Assembly (NCBI GenBank): GCA_036346395.1
Contig: CM070599.1
Coordinates: 37,873,232 to 37,937,231, forward strand
Reading direction: 5' to 3'
DNA from: Hsuehochloa calcarea
Taxonomy: Eukaryota; Streptophyta; Magnoliopsida; Poales; Poaceae
DNA: 64,000 bases
The first letter of the stretch is position 1; each line of letters starts with the position of its first letter. This document shows, one piece after another, positions 47,112 through 60,250 of this stretch. The position numbers and the translations under genes were made by a program. The notes beneath the pieces are model-generated. The model worked only from the letters and a program-made list of their open reading frames with translations. It did not search any database and was not told the origin of the DNA.

Positions 47112-48726
47112 TGAAGGACCGAAATGGCAACAGAGGGGGGGGTGAATGGTGCTTTAAAATTAATAACTCCCCTTTGCTGTAATTAAATAAGACCTACAAA
47201 GTCCTCTGGATATCTCAAGAAGAGTGAAGCAAAATCGAGAAGCAGCGAAGTTTCAGATCGCTCAGAAATCGGAAGTTCGATTCTACGTGATAGTTCCGCA
47301 CTCCGGAAGTTCCGGATTGATCGCGGAAGTTCCGCTGCAGTAGTTCATACTTGGACAATCGGAAGTTCGATTGTCCGACCAAGAACGATCGCTCGGGTTT
47401 TCCCAAAAATCCAAAGTGCTAAATCTTGAATGCTCTTCTCGGTCAAGTTTCACAGGACATCATCCTAAGCAACATCTTGACCTCATGGAGAAGAATCGCA
47501 AACAAGGATTCAACAAAACAAGCCAAAATCGGTTTCTTGAAGAAGGGCAAGAAAGACCAAAACTCACGATAAGAGAGATTCTCGATTCTTAGCTCATGAA
47601 ACTTTGAGAATGCATTAGTAATAGCAAAGCGACTCTAGATATCAAGTTTCATCTTTGTTTCATAAGGCGAATCAAAAGATACATCAAAACCCTAAACATT
47701 CAATATGAGCGAGAAGAGAGAATAGAAAGGCATAAGCAAGTAATCAAAACCTCGAGATTCATTAATAGAAATCAAAAGATTACAAAGGAAATACAGAGGA
47801 ATGATTACAAGATTTTGATTCATTCTCTCTCAACTCAACAAACTCTCAAAAGGTAACACACCCTTTTCTAGAGCTAACCTAATTTTCTATCAAAGGTCTA
47901 ACCCTAACCCGAGGTTCTCTCCTATTTATAGCCTCTGCTAATGGGCCTCCAACCCATTAAGCCGCTACACCGAACGGAACCGCCTCCACTTTTGCCGCTT
48001 TGCGAAAAGACCCTTCGCCCCTTGCGCACCTTCGGAAGCCTCCGTAAACCTTGTTGTGCACGACTCACAACCGCTTCAAGATTCGCGCCGTCTTGACACA
48101 TCCCGGCCGTTCGACCTCAACGCCTCCTGCGCCTAGTCCGGTCCACGTGTCTCGCCACGACTCCATCTTGATGCCTGCGATCAACACAGACAAAAACACA
48201 TCACATAGCATTGCACAATATCATAGCATCAATATTTGTATAAGACTCAAACTCATACAAAATCAAAATCACAATTCAACCTTCTACGCGCGATTACGGA
48301 CACAATCGGAAGTTCGCGACTTACCACGGCGGAAGTTCCGATTTCGGCTATCCGCACTTGTCGAATTATCGGAAGTTCCGTGCTTACCGCTGCGGAACTT
48401 CCGATCTTGAACATCCATACGCCCAAAAATTCTATTCGATTTTCGTCTCGGAGGAATCTCAATACCGATATTATCGGACACTCCGCTACCCCGTATGCGG
48501 AAGTTCCGATTCTCTTCACCGAAACCAAAACCCCTGTAAATCGGAAGTTCCTTTTCCAACACGGTAGTTTAGATTAATCGGAACTTCCGCTCCATACGGC
48601 GGTAGTTCCGATTTCCTGACTCGATTTCGTAAAGCAGTCCAAGCGAAAACCCCAACTCTCAAACTAATCAACACACTTGTCAAATACTCATCACTCAGAG
48701 TGGAGGACCTCTCACATGGTCTCTCA
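47112..48726 (-). repeat. 3' LTR of the Sirevirus
   Basis: 1615 bp. On the plus strand it starts TGAAGGACCG and ends GGTCTCTCA. It contains two clusters of CGGAA-N-TTCCG palindromes (47268-47390 and 48305-48620), seven of them exact by my count. Confidence 0.93.
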
Positions 48727-50479
48727 ATCTCCCCCTTGATGAGTATATTGACAATTACCGAAAAAGCATAAGATGAGTTTGAGATTACAGTCAACCAAGG
48801 TCTAAACAAGAGTAATTAAACACAAGACCAAGTTAACACAAAGAAAAAGACTTGAGATGAGATGAAAGAGCAATTTTCGCACAAAACTCAAGGCTTTTCT
48901 TCAGAAGGTAGGCTTTTTCTCACAATCATTCTCCCCCTTTGGCAATAAAATCATCAATATGTAAAAAGGGAAGAAAAAACTATATGATGTTCATTTTAAG
49001 CTTTAGGAGCCATGTAGATTATCCAAAATGACTATTAGAGTATTACACCAAGCCATAACACAGAAGAATGCTATCAAGATCATGACAATCGATGTATAGA
49101 AGAGCTAAGACAGAAAGTCCATAATCTGATTAATGATCCAATTCTTTAGCAGGTCAATTAAGTCAAGATTGAAATCTAGCTAAAGATATCCAAGGATGAT
49201 GCACGCCATGTCAAATAATCTAAGTAGAACCAAGAAGACTCATACTGAACAGTTTAGAGTGCTACCAGTTGAAGAAGGACTCAATTTAGCCAGAACTCGG
49301 TCTCTTTGAAGATAAGCAATTTTAGCACATTTTTTTTTTCTGAAGACTTTTTACGGTTTTATCTCAGTAAAGCAAGCTCTGGACTAGGTGCCATCCACAA
49401 CTGCCTCCTGAGCTTCAACCATTTTTTTTTTAAATTATGTGCTAGATCTCAAGCCTTATGCGACCACTCCAAGCAACAGACTTAAGGAGGTGATCTTAGG
49501 TCATCCAAGGCTCCCCCTGAGTTCATGCCTAGTGCAATGGCAAGCCGTCTCATGAGAAAGATTTGGTGAGATCGGTTTTTCGCACAAAGAGATCATTTTG
49601 CTTTTGAAGTTTTTAGACCGGTGATTAGAGATAAGTCATGTTTCTTAACAAGCGACATAGCTTACTCAAAAGTTCAAAAGAGATTCGGGACTCAACTCGA
49701 CCTACTTGACATGGCGAAAATCATAAAAGGATAGTTTTAACGGACTAGTCTCAAGAGCTATCATGACAAGATTTTAATTCAAGTTTAGCATTTTTAAACA
49801 CCTTAGCATGGCAAAGACTAAACTACACATAAAAAGTCATGATAGATCTAGCAGTTTAGCATAAATCATGGCAAGATGTAAAACAGTGAAAACATATCAT
49901 AAGGGATAATAAACAAGGCTCCATTTGATTATCATGCAATGCGGAATGAAATGCACAAAAATCCAGATTCCCTTCAGAATGAGATGCATCTTTTAATTCA
50001 GGTTGAGGTATGACATAATTAAGAATATGGAATAACTCCCCCTGAACCAAAGGAACAAAAATGAGAATCTGATAAGTAAACCAGAAAAGGCAGTCCTTTA
50101 GAGCATAGAAAAGATATAGAGAAAACTATCGCTCAGACAGGTTCTTATCTACCCCATATGATTCTAGGACTATCGGTGATCTACACATACACTAAGGAGC
50201 AAACAACATCCTGTCTACCCAAGGGTGGCTGACCCTGCTAGAACCTATAAGAAGTGAGTAAGCTCTACTTAGAGAAGGAAGAACCAGCTAATAAGCAGCA
50301 TCCTAGAAGCACAAGACAAGAAGTAGTAGTCAAAGCAATTTGGCAAGAGAGCACTCTAACCTATCTTTGGAAGGACTTGACCCAAAATATTAAAAGAAAT
50401 GAAACGAGAAAGGAGTAAGCGTATAATATAATATAATATAATATAATCTGATAGTAGCACAACGCCCCTCACAAAGATC
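48727..50479 (-). other. Sirevirus 3' non-coding region with multiple polypurine tracts
   Basis: About 1.75 kb between the pol end and the 3' LTR without recognised coding. Polypurine tracts (minus strand, read on plus as CTCCCCCT-type) lie at 48727-48739 (next to the LTR), 48929-48940, 49511-49518 and 50036-50043. An (ATAAT)5-like microsatellite is near 50425-50450. Multiple polypurine tracts are a documented Sirevirus trait. Confidence 0.75.
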
Positions 50480-53400
50480 CGTAAGGACAAACCACTAAGC
50501 TCTCCATGCAGAGTGGCAAAACCGAGAGTCGGAGGCTTAGTGAAGATATCGACCAAGCTGGTGCTCACTCTCCACAAACCGGAGCACAATGTCACCCTTC
50601 TCTACATGGTCTCTAAGAAAGTGATATCGATATCAATATGCTTGGTCCGAGAATGTTGCTTTGGGTTCTTGGCAATGCAAATCGCAGACGTGTTATCACA
50701 AAAGAGTGGAGCACGCGATCGATAGATAGCAGAAATCCTGCAGGTCGAGACCATCAAAGCACTTGGCTACGACAATCGGCTGCGACAGCGTGCTCGGCCT
50801 CTGCGGTGGGTGCGCAACACCGGATTGCTTCCTCGGCGACCGGGAGACAAGAGAAGTGCCAATGAATTGACAAGTGCGGAAGTGCTCTTCCTATCTATCC
50901 TCTGACCCGTGAAATCTGCATCGGAGAAGGCTCTAAGAGATAGACAAGAAGAGGAAGAGTACCGGATGCCATAGTCAATGGTAGCTCGAAGGTACCGAAG
51001 ATGCGCTTCACCGCTTTGACGGTGAGATCTGCGAGGAGAAGCTCAAACCGAGCACAAAGACACACGAAAAGTGTATGTCCGGTCTCGAGGCCGTGAGGTA
51101 CAAGAGAGAGCCAATCATGCTCTGAAATCCTTTTGGTCAACGAGTTCGCCGTCTTCATCGGATCGGAGCGGTTGTAGATGCCATTGGAGTTGATCTTGGC
51201 TTTCCATCATTCATGTCGAAGCGCTTGGGAGGTCTCGAGTGTATTTGCCTTGATGAAGAAAGGTACCCTCCCGAGTCTGTTTGATTTGGAAGCCAAGGAA
51301 GAAGCTCAACTCGCCCATCATGCTCATTTCAAACTCCGAGCTCATGACATCGAAAAACTGGGAAACGAGAGCATGCGAGGAGCCGCCAAAGATAATGTCA
51401 TCCACGTAGATCCGACGAGCGGAAGATCGGTGCCAAGGCGGCGGATGAACAAGGTTTTGTCAATTTTACCCATCTCAAAACCATGGCTCAGCAGATAGGA
51501 CTTAAGCCTTTCATACCAAGCTCTGGGAGCCTGCTTGAGTCCATACAAAGCTTTGGAAAGCCTGTAGACATGGTTAGGGTATTTGGGGTTCTCGAAACCA
51601 GGAGGCTGTCTGACATAGACTTCTTCCTCAATAAGGCCATTGAGGAAGGCACTCTTGACATCCATCTGGTAAAGCTTGAAACCCTTAGAAGCTGCAAAGG
51701 CAAGCAGGATTCTAATGGCTTCAAGTCTAGCTACAGGGGCAAAGGTCTCTTCGAAATCTAGACCCTCAACTTGAGAGTAACCACGAGCTACCGGCCTAGC
51801 CTTGTTTGAATGACTAACCCATCTTCACTTTGCTTGTTCTTGAACACCCATTTGGTCCCAATGATATTGTGACCTTGAGGGGCTCAACAAGGGACGGACC
51901 TTGTTCCTTTCAAAGTTTTCCAATTCCTCGTGCATGGCGTTAGTCCATGACTCATCGAAAGAGCATGACAAGCGTCTTTGGGCTCAAGCGAGGCAACAAA
52001 GCGAGAATGGAGCAGAATAGAGACATGCCAGTTTTTGAACGAGTGACTCGCTCAAAGAGATCTCCAATTATCTGCTCTGAAGGATGGTCCTTTTGAATGT
52101 GTCTTGGAGGTCCAGGGTGAGATGAAGAAGTGGCCTCTACCTCATTAGCAGACGAGATAGGGACAGAGCCACTAGCTTCAGAAGAAGCAGAAGGTAAGGG
52201 CTGATCTCCTCGAGGTGCGGTGGAAGAGGGCACCTCAAGAGGAAGAGAAGGGACTGGATCGGGTAAACAACCCTCATCTCCATCCTCCTCATCGTCCACA
52301 AAGATGGACTCAGACTGCTCTAAGGAACCTGAGATATCAGGCCTAGTCCCTGGACTGGCCTCATCGAAGGTCACCTCACAGGTTTCTAACAATTTACTAG
52401 ATTCGCAGTTCCAGACTCTATAGGCACGAGAAGAAGTCGAGTAACCCAGAAAGATCCCATCACAAGATCGTGACTCGAACTTATCTAGGTTCCCAGACTT
52501 CAGAATAAAACACTTGCAACCAAACACACGAAAATGCGAGGCTGGTTTTCGCCCATATCTCAACTCATAAGAAGTGCGATGCAAGAGTGCCCGAAGAAAA
52601 ACTCTGTTAGAAACATGACAAGCAGTAGCAATTCCCTCAGCCCAAAACTTCCTAGGTGTAGAGTACTCATCAAGCATCGTCCTGGCCATCTCGACCAAGG
52701 TACGGTTCTTCCTCTCCTAACGCCATTTTGTTGGGGGCGTATGGAGGCGAGAGGCGGTGCTCTACACTGTCTCACCACAAAACTCTCAAAGTAGGAATTC
52801 TTGAACTCGGTGCCATTATCGCATGAATTGCTCGTAATGCACTGGGAGCTCAACGAAAGCCTACTAAAAGACCACGAAAAGAGTAAGCGTCTCATCCTTC
52901 GAGGCTAAGAAAAACACCCAAGAATACCTCGAGAAGTCATCGACCACGACAAGTACGTACCACTTCCCTCCTCTCGATTGCACTCTATTTGGTCCCTCTG
53001 TGTCCATATGGGCGATTGACACAGTGCATCTGTCATAGTCCTTCATGAATGGAGGATGTGAAGCGGCAACCATTTTGCCGTGTCGACAAGGAGCACAAAC
53101 AAGATCCTTGACCATTTTGAGTTTGGCAAACCACGAATGAGATCGTGGCGCTAACTCGAGTCGGATGATCAAATCCTATATGACCAAGTCTCCTATGCGA
53201 GAAAGTTAAATCACGGGATTGAAGCAATTAAACATCGGAGAGGATCACGGAAGATCGGAAAAATCAGCACGAAAGATCCTCCCATATCGAGAAATCCATA
53301 AACTAGACTACAGAAGAATCAAGAATTTTGCAATTGTTTTTCTTAAAGCTCACCTCGAAACCGTCATCGGTGGTGAGAGGCGAAAGCGATTATCTGCGAC

Positions 53401-53640
53401 TTACTTACTAAGGCAACATCTTTTAAAATAAAAGAATCATTAATGCTCACAGTACCTTTAGCGATGGCGTGCCCAAAAGAAGCATCTCGAAGGTGATCGT
53501 CTCATCACTGGAGCACGGGCTGGGAAGAAAACCAGCGAGAATCTCGGTCATATGGCGTGAACAACCGAGTCTACAATCCGGACCTTTCCTTCCCGGCTCG
53601 GCGACCACGAGTCAAGCAGAGTAAAGTCTCGATCTTGGGG
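50480..53640 (-). pseudogene. Sirevirus pol remnant (PR, INT, RT, RNase H)
   Basis: Reading leftwards: a protease IVDS...RHMT motif near 53550-53582, with a 1-nt frame break inside it. Integrase is at 53230-51950 ('RLGHIGFDH', 'HMDTEGPNRVQSRGGKWYVL', 'VVVDDFSRYSWVFFL', 'HFRVFGCKCFIL', 'GIFLGYSTSSRAYRV'). RT is at 51950-51211 ('MDVKSAFLNGLIEEEVYVRQ', 'LYGLKQAPRAWYERL', then 'MDDIIFGG' in a shifted frame). RNase H and the copia C-terminal 'VDIFTKP' lie at 51158-50530. At least five frameshifts or stops. Non-functional as read. Confidence 0.88.
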
Positions 53641-53649
53641 TGAATCAGC

Positions 53650-56442
53650 GGTGATTTTGGCACCCAATCTTGAGTAACACGTGACAGATGAAGTAGTCAA
53701 GCAAGACCGACCTCTATCTACCCTCGCTCTCTGTCACTCAACAAGTCAAAGGATCTCACTGTTCTTTGGATCCATTGCTATGGAAGAGCGAGTCGAAGTG
53801 CGATAACATCTTGATCTCGCTTGCGGGTAGCTATCTCGAAAGAAAAACGAGATCTACCCTTAGGGGCGGCGGAGATTACGACCAAAGGGAGCATGAGGAC
53901 GAAAATCAGAAAACTCAGAAAAACCAAGTCCTCGATGCTGCCCAAAATCATCAGATGGCACAAACCTAGACCTCGTGTTGGTCTTAGGTGCACTCAAGAT
54001 CTGGGGCTGACCCTGAATGTTCCTAAGAGACTCAACACGATCTCTTCGCGCGATCTTGGCGCGCCTGAAGCAATGATCAACTAAATGTCCATCTTTCTGA
54101 CAGAAGGTGCAATGATACTTCGCCTTCTGAGGGGCCGAAGCTGCAGGTGGAATCACCTTGCTGTCAGAAATCCTTTGAACAAAACCCGCTGACTTAAAAT
54201 TGACTTTCTCGATCCCGGGCTTAGTTTTGATCACACAGTGCTATGGTTTTGAGCACGATAGGTGGATGCTTCCTCATATCCTCCACGGATATCATATCCT
54301 AGACCACGATTAAATCTGCAAATTTTAGATTTGTCTAGAATGAGATTGAGCTTCTTCTTGCCTCCTACAAACCTCTCGAGAGTGTTCATAAGATCACGAC
54401 ACTCCAGAAAGAGAGGTGCAAGAAGAAGCGAGGGGAAGAAGGGACGGCAGAAGGTAAGGGAGCGAAGAAGAACCAACAACGAGAGGAAAGATTGGCTTGT
54501 GCACGCACGGTAGACTTTGAAACAGATCCTCTCGCTATGCATTGGTTCACGTTGCTAGGCGTCTCTACCAAACCCTTAGACTTCTTCCCAGCACACACAA
54601 TACAAGCAGATGATTGTGTCTCTAGAAGGTCCTTAGTTAGCTTCACATATTTTTCATCCAAAGCAATCAAATCACATTTTAGTTTATTACATTGCTTGCA
54701 TGGTGAGCTAACAAGATCCTTAGAAGCATCTTGAGCCAATTTATTCTTGTGATCAATCATTTCTTGAAACCGCTTGAATCTGATTCTAGTTCGTGATTAA
54801 CTTAGGACAGTTTAAACAAGAAACAATAGGCTCTAGTAGCGCGACTTGAATTGACAATTTTGTGATCTGCCCGTTTTAGGTTCATCTTGAGATTATTACA
54901 ATTTTCACAAGTTTCAGGCAGATCAAGCAACATGGTATAAAGACCTCTAAACGAATTGTCCTTAACCTCACATGAGGTGCAAGCAGTAGCCTCAACGAAG
55001 AGTGGATGAAAGAGGTGCTACCCTACTCATCTCTAATTGACAAGAAGGCTAATGTTCTCTACCTTAATCATGTCAAGTTCGGAGGACACACTATCATGCA
55101 AGGTCCTTAGTTTTCCATGTCATCAAGCAAAGCACTGACAAGTGTCACAATCATCACGGGAGGGAGCGGATGTAAGTAAAGTAAGCTCCGTGATAGTCTA
55201 GCTACTTCCTTCTCCAACACTTGAACACTTAGCCCTAGACTTAGCATGAAATCTACCTAGCTTAAGAAAAGCATCATTAAGGTGGTCGTAAGTGGGACTA
55301 ACCTCGTCGGAGTCGGATACAGCTCATTGTCGCTCGATTCGCCCAGGGCCATGAAGCACATCTTAGGAGAAGTTGCCGTCGTCCTTGGGATCATGATCGT
55401 CCTTCCCATCATCGTCCTCCACCCTCCACCTCGGCCGGTGTCCGGTTCGTCGAGGCGGTGAGGACAGCGATGGAGCGACTTCTTTGCCTTCCCAAAGTTG
55501 CGGAACTTCTTCTTGCCTTGATCAGTCTTTGAGGGCTTCGTGTTGCGGTTCTTGTCGATGTAGTCGTTCTTGCTTGGACCGCCATAGTCACCTTTGCCCT
55601 TCCCAAGCTTGGGACGGTTTGCTCGGATGTGGTTGGGGCCACCACACTCGAAACAAATCACAGGACCTCCTCTTTTACCATCCTCCTCCTCTTGTAAGCA
55701 TGGGAAAACTTAGAGCTAGGAGGGCTAGTATTCATCCTCAAGCTTCTCTAGCGATCATCGGTTATGTCACGAGAGCGACTAGGAGAACCCACGTGTCGAC
55801 TCGAGAAGAAGATCGAAGTGGGATCGGTGACTAAAGCCATCATTGTGACTTCGACCTTGAGAGACAATGTCAATCTCGTGAGTCTTGAGGCGAGTAAAGC
55901 GCATCAAGAGTCGAGTCGAGAGGTCCATGCTATCTTTGATGGTAGTCACTTTCATCTCCCAAACACGAAGATCAAGTGCGAAAGCATCGTCGGCGTTATC
56001 CGAGTCGGGGTATGTAAGACCGACCGCTCGGAGGTTGCTCAAAATCTTATGAAAAGCGAAAAGCACTCGTCTAAAGATTCACGACAAGCATTTCAAATTT
56101 CTTGTATTCACGCTTGAGGCGGTCTTGTCGAACCGTCTTAATCGAGTGGTGCCCTCATGGTATGCATCGAGAGTCACCCGGATGTCATAGCGAAATCAAA
56201 TGAGAAATACGATCAAACTCATACGCTTAAACCACGAATGATGATGTTCCTAGCCTTAGCATTGGCCTCAACATCGGGCATATTTCCGCATTGATGTTTT
56301 CATCGGCGAGGCGCAAATCTCACCTTCACCTTTCTCCGGATGGCATACCCCGAGCACGGATGTATGTTTCCATTCGGCTCTTCGGAAGGGTAATCCGGAC
56401 CATCAAAAGCGGAGGCTTGGTGGAATACTTGTCCGTTGCCAT
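53650..56442 (-). pseudogene. Sirevirus gag remnant
   Basis: It starts near the minus-strand ATG at 56442 ('MATDKYSTKPPLL', 'RMETYIRARG'). A first zinc knuckle CFECGGPNHIRANRP is near 55620-55655; the last cysteine is an arginine here. A second region, CTFCQKDGHLVDHCFRRAK, is near 54055-54111. A lysine-rich linker ('SKTDQGKKKFRNFGKAKKS') lies between. The frame is broken many times. Confidence 0.8.
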
Positions 56443-56481
56443 GGCTCAACCGACCGGTTAAGATCTATCAAGAAGAGCTAA

Positions 56482-56495
56482 CCGGCTCGATACCA
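56482..56495 (-). other. Sirevirus primer binding site
   Basis: On the minus strand, TGGTATCGAGCCGG starts two bases after the 5' LTR end. It resembles the tRNA-Met site TGGTATCAGAGC used by copia elements. Confidence 0.75.
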
Positions 56496-56497
56496 AT

Positions 56498-58117
56498 TGA
56501 AGGACCGAAATGGCAGCAGAGGGGGTGAATGGTGCTTTAAAATTAATAACTCCCTTTGTTGTAATTAAATAAGACCTACAAAGTCCTCTGGATATCTCAA
56601 GAAGAGTGAAGCAAAATCGAGAAGAGCAGCGAAGTTTCAGATCGCGTAGAAATCGGAAGTTCGATTCTACGTGATAGTTCCGCACTCCGGAAGTTCGGGA
56701 TTGATCGGAAGTTCCGCTGCGATAGTTCGCCTTGGACAATCGGAAGTTCGATTGTCTGACCAAGAAACGATCGCTCGGGTTTTCCCAAAAATCCAAAGTG
56801 CTAAATCTTGAATGCTCTTCTCTCGGTCAAGTTTCACAGGACATCATCCTAAGCAACATCTTGACCTCATGGAGAAGAATCGCAAACAAGGATTCAACAA
56901 AACAAGCCAAAATCGGATTTCTTGAAGAAGGGCAAGAAAGACCAAAACTCACGATAAGAGAGATTCTCGATTCTTAGCTCATGAAACTTTGAGAATGCAT
57001 TAGTAATAGCAAAACGACTCTAGATATCAAGTTTCATCTTTGTTTCATAAGGCGAATCAAAAGATACATCAAAACCCTAAACATTCAATATGAGCGAGAA
57101 AGAGAATAGAAAGGCATAAGCAAGTAATCAAAACCTCGGAGATTCATTAATAGAAATCAAAAGATTACAAAGGAAATACAGAGGAATGATTACAAGATTT
57201 TGATTCATTCTCTCTCAACTCAACAAACTCTCAAAAGGTAACACACCCTTTTCTAGAGCTAACCTAATTTTCTATCAAAGGTCTAACCCTAACCCTGGGT
57301 TCTCTCCTATTTATAGCCTCTGCTAATGGGCCTCCAACCCATTAAGCCCGCTACACCCGAACGGAACCGCCTCCACTTTTGCCGCTGCGAAAAGACCCTT
57401 CGCCCTTGCACCTTCCGAAGCCTCCGTAAACCTTGTTGTGCACGACTCACAACCGCTTCAAGATTCGCGCCGTCTTGACACATCCCGACCGTTCGACCTC
57501 AGCGCCTCCTGCGCCTAGTCAGGTCCACGTGTCTCGCCACGACTCCATCTTGATGCCCTGCAGTCAACACAGACAAAAACACATCACATAGCATTGCACA
57601 ATATCATAGCATCAATATTTGTATAAGACTCAAACTCATACAAAATCAAAATCACAATTCAACCTTCTCTGCACAGTTCTGGACACAATCGGAAGTTCCG
57701 CACTTACCACAGCGGAAGTTCCGATTTCGAATTATCCGCACTGTCGAATTATCGGAAGTTCCGTGCTTACCACTGCGGAACTTCCGATCTTCGGAACATC
57801 CGCACGCCCAAAAATTCTATTCCGATTTTCGTCTCAGAGGAATCTCAATACCAGTATTATCGGACACTCCGCTACCCCATGTGCGGAAGTTCCGATTCTC
57901 TTCAGCCGAAACCAAAACCCAGGTAAATCGGAAGTTCATTTTTCCAACACCGGTAGTTCCGATTAATCGGAACTTCCGCTCCATACACAGCGGTAGTTCC
58001 GATTTCCCTGACTCAGCCCAGAAACAGTCCAAACTGAAAACCCCAACTCTCAAACTAATCAACACACTTGTCAAATACTCATCACTCAGAGTGGAGGACC
58101 TCTCACATGGTCTCTCA
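56498..58117 (-). repeat. 5' LTR of the Sirevirus
   Basis: 1620 bp, same ends as 47112-48726. Differences from the other LTR are mainly short indels and complex changes around CG and CAG/CTG. The palindrome clusters are kept. Confidence 0.93.
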
Positions 58118-58205
58118 CTTGTGTAGTTCATATATACTCATATTACTTCATATTCAATTATTTGCAATTGAGGTGGTTGTCATCAATTACCAAAGAGGAA
58201 AAGAT

Positions 58206-60250
58206 TGAAGTATCTTGACCCACTATTATGAGTTAATGTTATGTTTTGGTAATTAATGACAATTATATTGTGGAATTAATATTTTCCATGAGTTGGGTAA
58301 TTAGGTTATGTTCCATAACGATGGTGACTTGAGATGACATCATGAGTTGATCGGCATCAAGTCAAAGTTCAAAAAGTGGATGCATCATATATTGATGCAC
58401 ATCAAGATCCCGAAGAGAATATGATCATGAGTTGATCATCAAATCAAGAGAAAATTCATCATGTGTTGATGGAGGTCAAGTGAAGGATGCATCTTGGGTG
58501 GATGCATATCAAGACAATGACCCGGACTTGAAGTGAAGATGTGCGTCATCAAGCTTCATATGAATGTGCAAGGCAAAGGTGGGACTAGCTAGGACTAAGA
58601 TGTGTTACTAGTCTTTTACCGGTCTCGGTATTTGGTTGTGAGGCCGAATTGCTAGTATAAGTTGTCGTACTATTAAGATGGATTTTGACTAGTAGCTTGA
58701 GTGTGTCATGTGTTGATAGCTCGTCTTGCTTACTTTAGCTCTCGTTAGCATGTTACCAATATTTGCGAATGTGTTTTGCAAATAGTCGAGACTCATGTAT
58801 AATCCTTATAGCATGTGACTTTAGTTTACGAATGTGTTTTGTAAAAGGTTTAAGTCCATGTACCTTATTCCTTGTAACGTTGATAATAAAAGTTGGCAAA
58901 TGTGTTTTTGCAACTTGTTCAGAATCTTGCATTCATCCCTTATGTGCATCTTGTGTTAATTGGCAAATGTGTTTTGCAAATTGAGTTGAAGCAAGGTGTA
59001 TAATCAGTTTTTAGCCTTGTTGGCAGTAGGCGATCTGACCAGTGGGGTGTTAGCCTGGCTGCCATGTGTTGGCTGGTCTAACCGGTCACCGGTCAGCAGC
59101 AAGGCCACTTGTTTTCATGTGGTGCATTTTTTTTTACAGAGAATGTCTTTTTGAGAGTTTATCTTGATCCCAAAAACGGTATGACCACATTTATTCAGCA
59201 GAATTACCGCCAAGTGGTAGTACCGATCTTTAGTTGGTGGTTCGCTTTTTTCAGAGAATGTGTTTTTCTGGAATAGCTCCTTGTTCTGTTGAGCGATCTG
59301 ACCGGGCTTATCTGGTGTGACCGGCCCTTGTGAGGGTGGTCGGCTCGACAGTGTATCCAATAGCTAGTTTTATAGCCGTTGGAGTTAGGGCGGTTTGACT
59401 GACCATTGGTTGGCGGTCTAACTGGTTTTCCCTAGTTTTCTAAAGATTCTCCTCCGACGACTAGTTTTCTTTGTGTGGGTATAAATACCCCCTTTTGGCT
59501 GGTCGTGGGAGAGTTGCTGGTGCTATATACTTTCCCTTGAGCAAAAGGAAAGCCATTTACATTCTTATGTGCATGTGTTGCACTTAGTGAGCATAGAGAG
59601 TGAAACCCTAGTGCATGTGTTGCATTAGGTAGTGGATTGTGTATCCATTGAGCTTAGACACTTGATTCATTCAAGTGAGTGTCTCCGACTTGTTACTCTT
59701 GGTGTTTGCCAACACTTGGACGGCTTGGAGGAGTTGCGCCAGTGATATTTTCAAAGAAGGTTGTGAGAAGACCAGGGTTGTTGTGAGTAGTTTGGTGCTT
59801 GCCATCTCCGGAGCGGAGGAAGAGCAACCCCAAATGGATTGAGGTGTTGGCTCATGTTGAAGCCGGTCTAAGTGGTTGGAATTACCTCAAAGGTGTTAGC
59901 TCAAGTGTGAGTCAGTCCAATTTGGTTGGGCTTATCTCAACGTGGATTAGGGGAGACCGACAAGTCTCTGAACACCACAGTAAAATATCATTGTGTCTTC
60001 GTGGTTTGTTCTCTTGTGGTTTACTCTATTACAATTTATATTCCTAAAATTGATTTGCTTTCATGTCTCTGTACGATCGCTCTCATTATCAATAGTCTCA
60101 TGTTGTTGGTGCACTTAGTCAAGACTACTTGTTTTAAGTTTTAATTGGGAAAAATCGAATTGATTTACAATTCCGCATAAAACACAGTTTTATCCAAAAG
60201 GTTTGAAAAACCGCCTATTCACCCCTCTAATCAGCTTCCTCTATCTTACA
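58206..60250 (+). repeat. 3' LTR of the truncated SIRE-type element
   Basis: 2045 bp, starts TGAAGTATC and ends CTATCTTACA. It is homologous to the solo LTR at 7578-9328. Repeated 'gcgaatgtgttttgcaaa'-type blocks occur at 58755-58985, as in the other copy. Flanks AAGAT and CCAGA do not match, which fits a 3' LTR of a truncated element rather than a solo LTR. Confidence 0.8.

Larger units (their letters stand above)
47112..58117 (-). mobile_element. Near full-length Sirevirus-type Ty1/copia, 11.0 kb
   Basis: Two ~1.6 kb LTRs (47112-48726 and 56498-58117) flank gag and pol on the minus strand, with a perfect CTTGT target duplication (47107-47111, 58118-58122). Primer site and polypurine tract lie where expected for minus orientation. 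Long LTRs, a gag with two zinc-knuckle regions, a long non-coding stretch between pol and the 3' LTR, and several polypurine tracts there are known Sirevirus (Maximus/SIRE) features. Coding frames are broken in many places, so this copy cannot move by itself. It interrupts an older SIRE-type remnant. Confidence 0.93.
46854..60250 (+). mobile_element. 5'-truncated SIRE-type copia remnant, split by a Sirevirus
   Basis: The remnant is an internal 3' end (46854-47111 continuing at 58123-58205) plus a 3' LTR (58206-60250). 'ggttgtcatcaattaccaaa' and the purine run GAGGAAAAGAT lie directly before the LTR start TGAAG, which is the Sirevirus arrangement of polypurine tract then 3' LTR. 'acatttagggagagttcac' near 46994 looks like an upstream extra purine tract. 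gag, pol and 5' LTR are missing. The left boundary is uncertain. Confidence 0.6.

Noticed and set aside
47268..48620. GGAAGTTCC arrays as heat-shock elements
   Set aside because: Heat-shock elements need GAA-NN-TTC; here the spacer is one base, so the match is only superficial.
58206..60250. Reading this LTR as a solo LTR like 7578-9328
   Set aside because: Flanking 5-mers do not match, and a SIRE-type internal end with a purine tract lies directly before it, so it is the 3' LTR of a truncated element.
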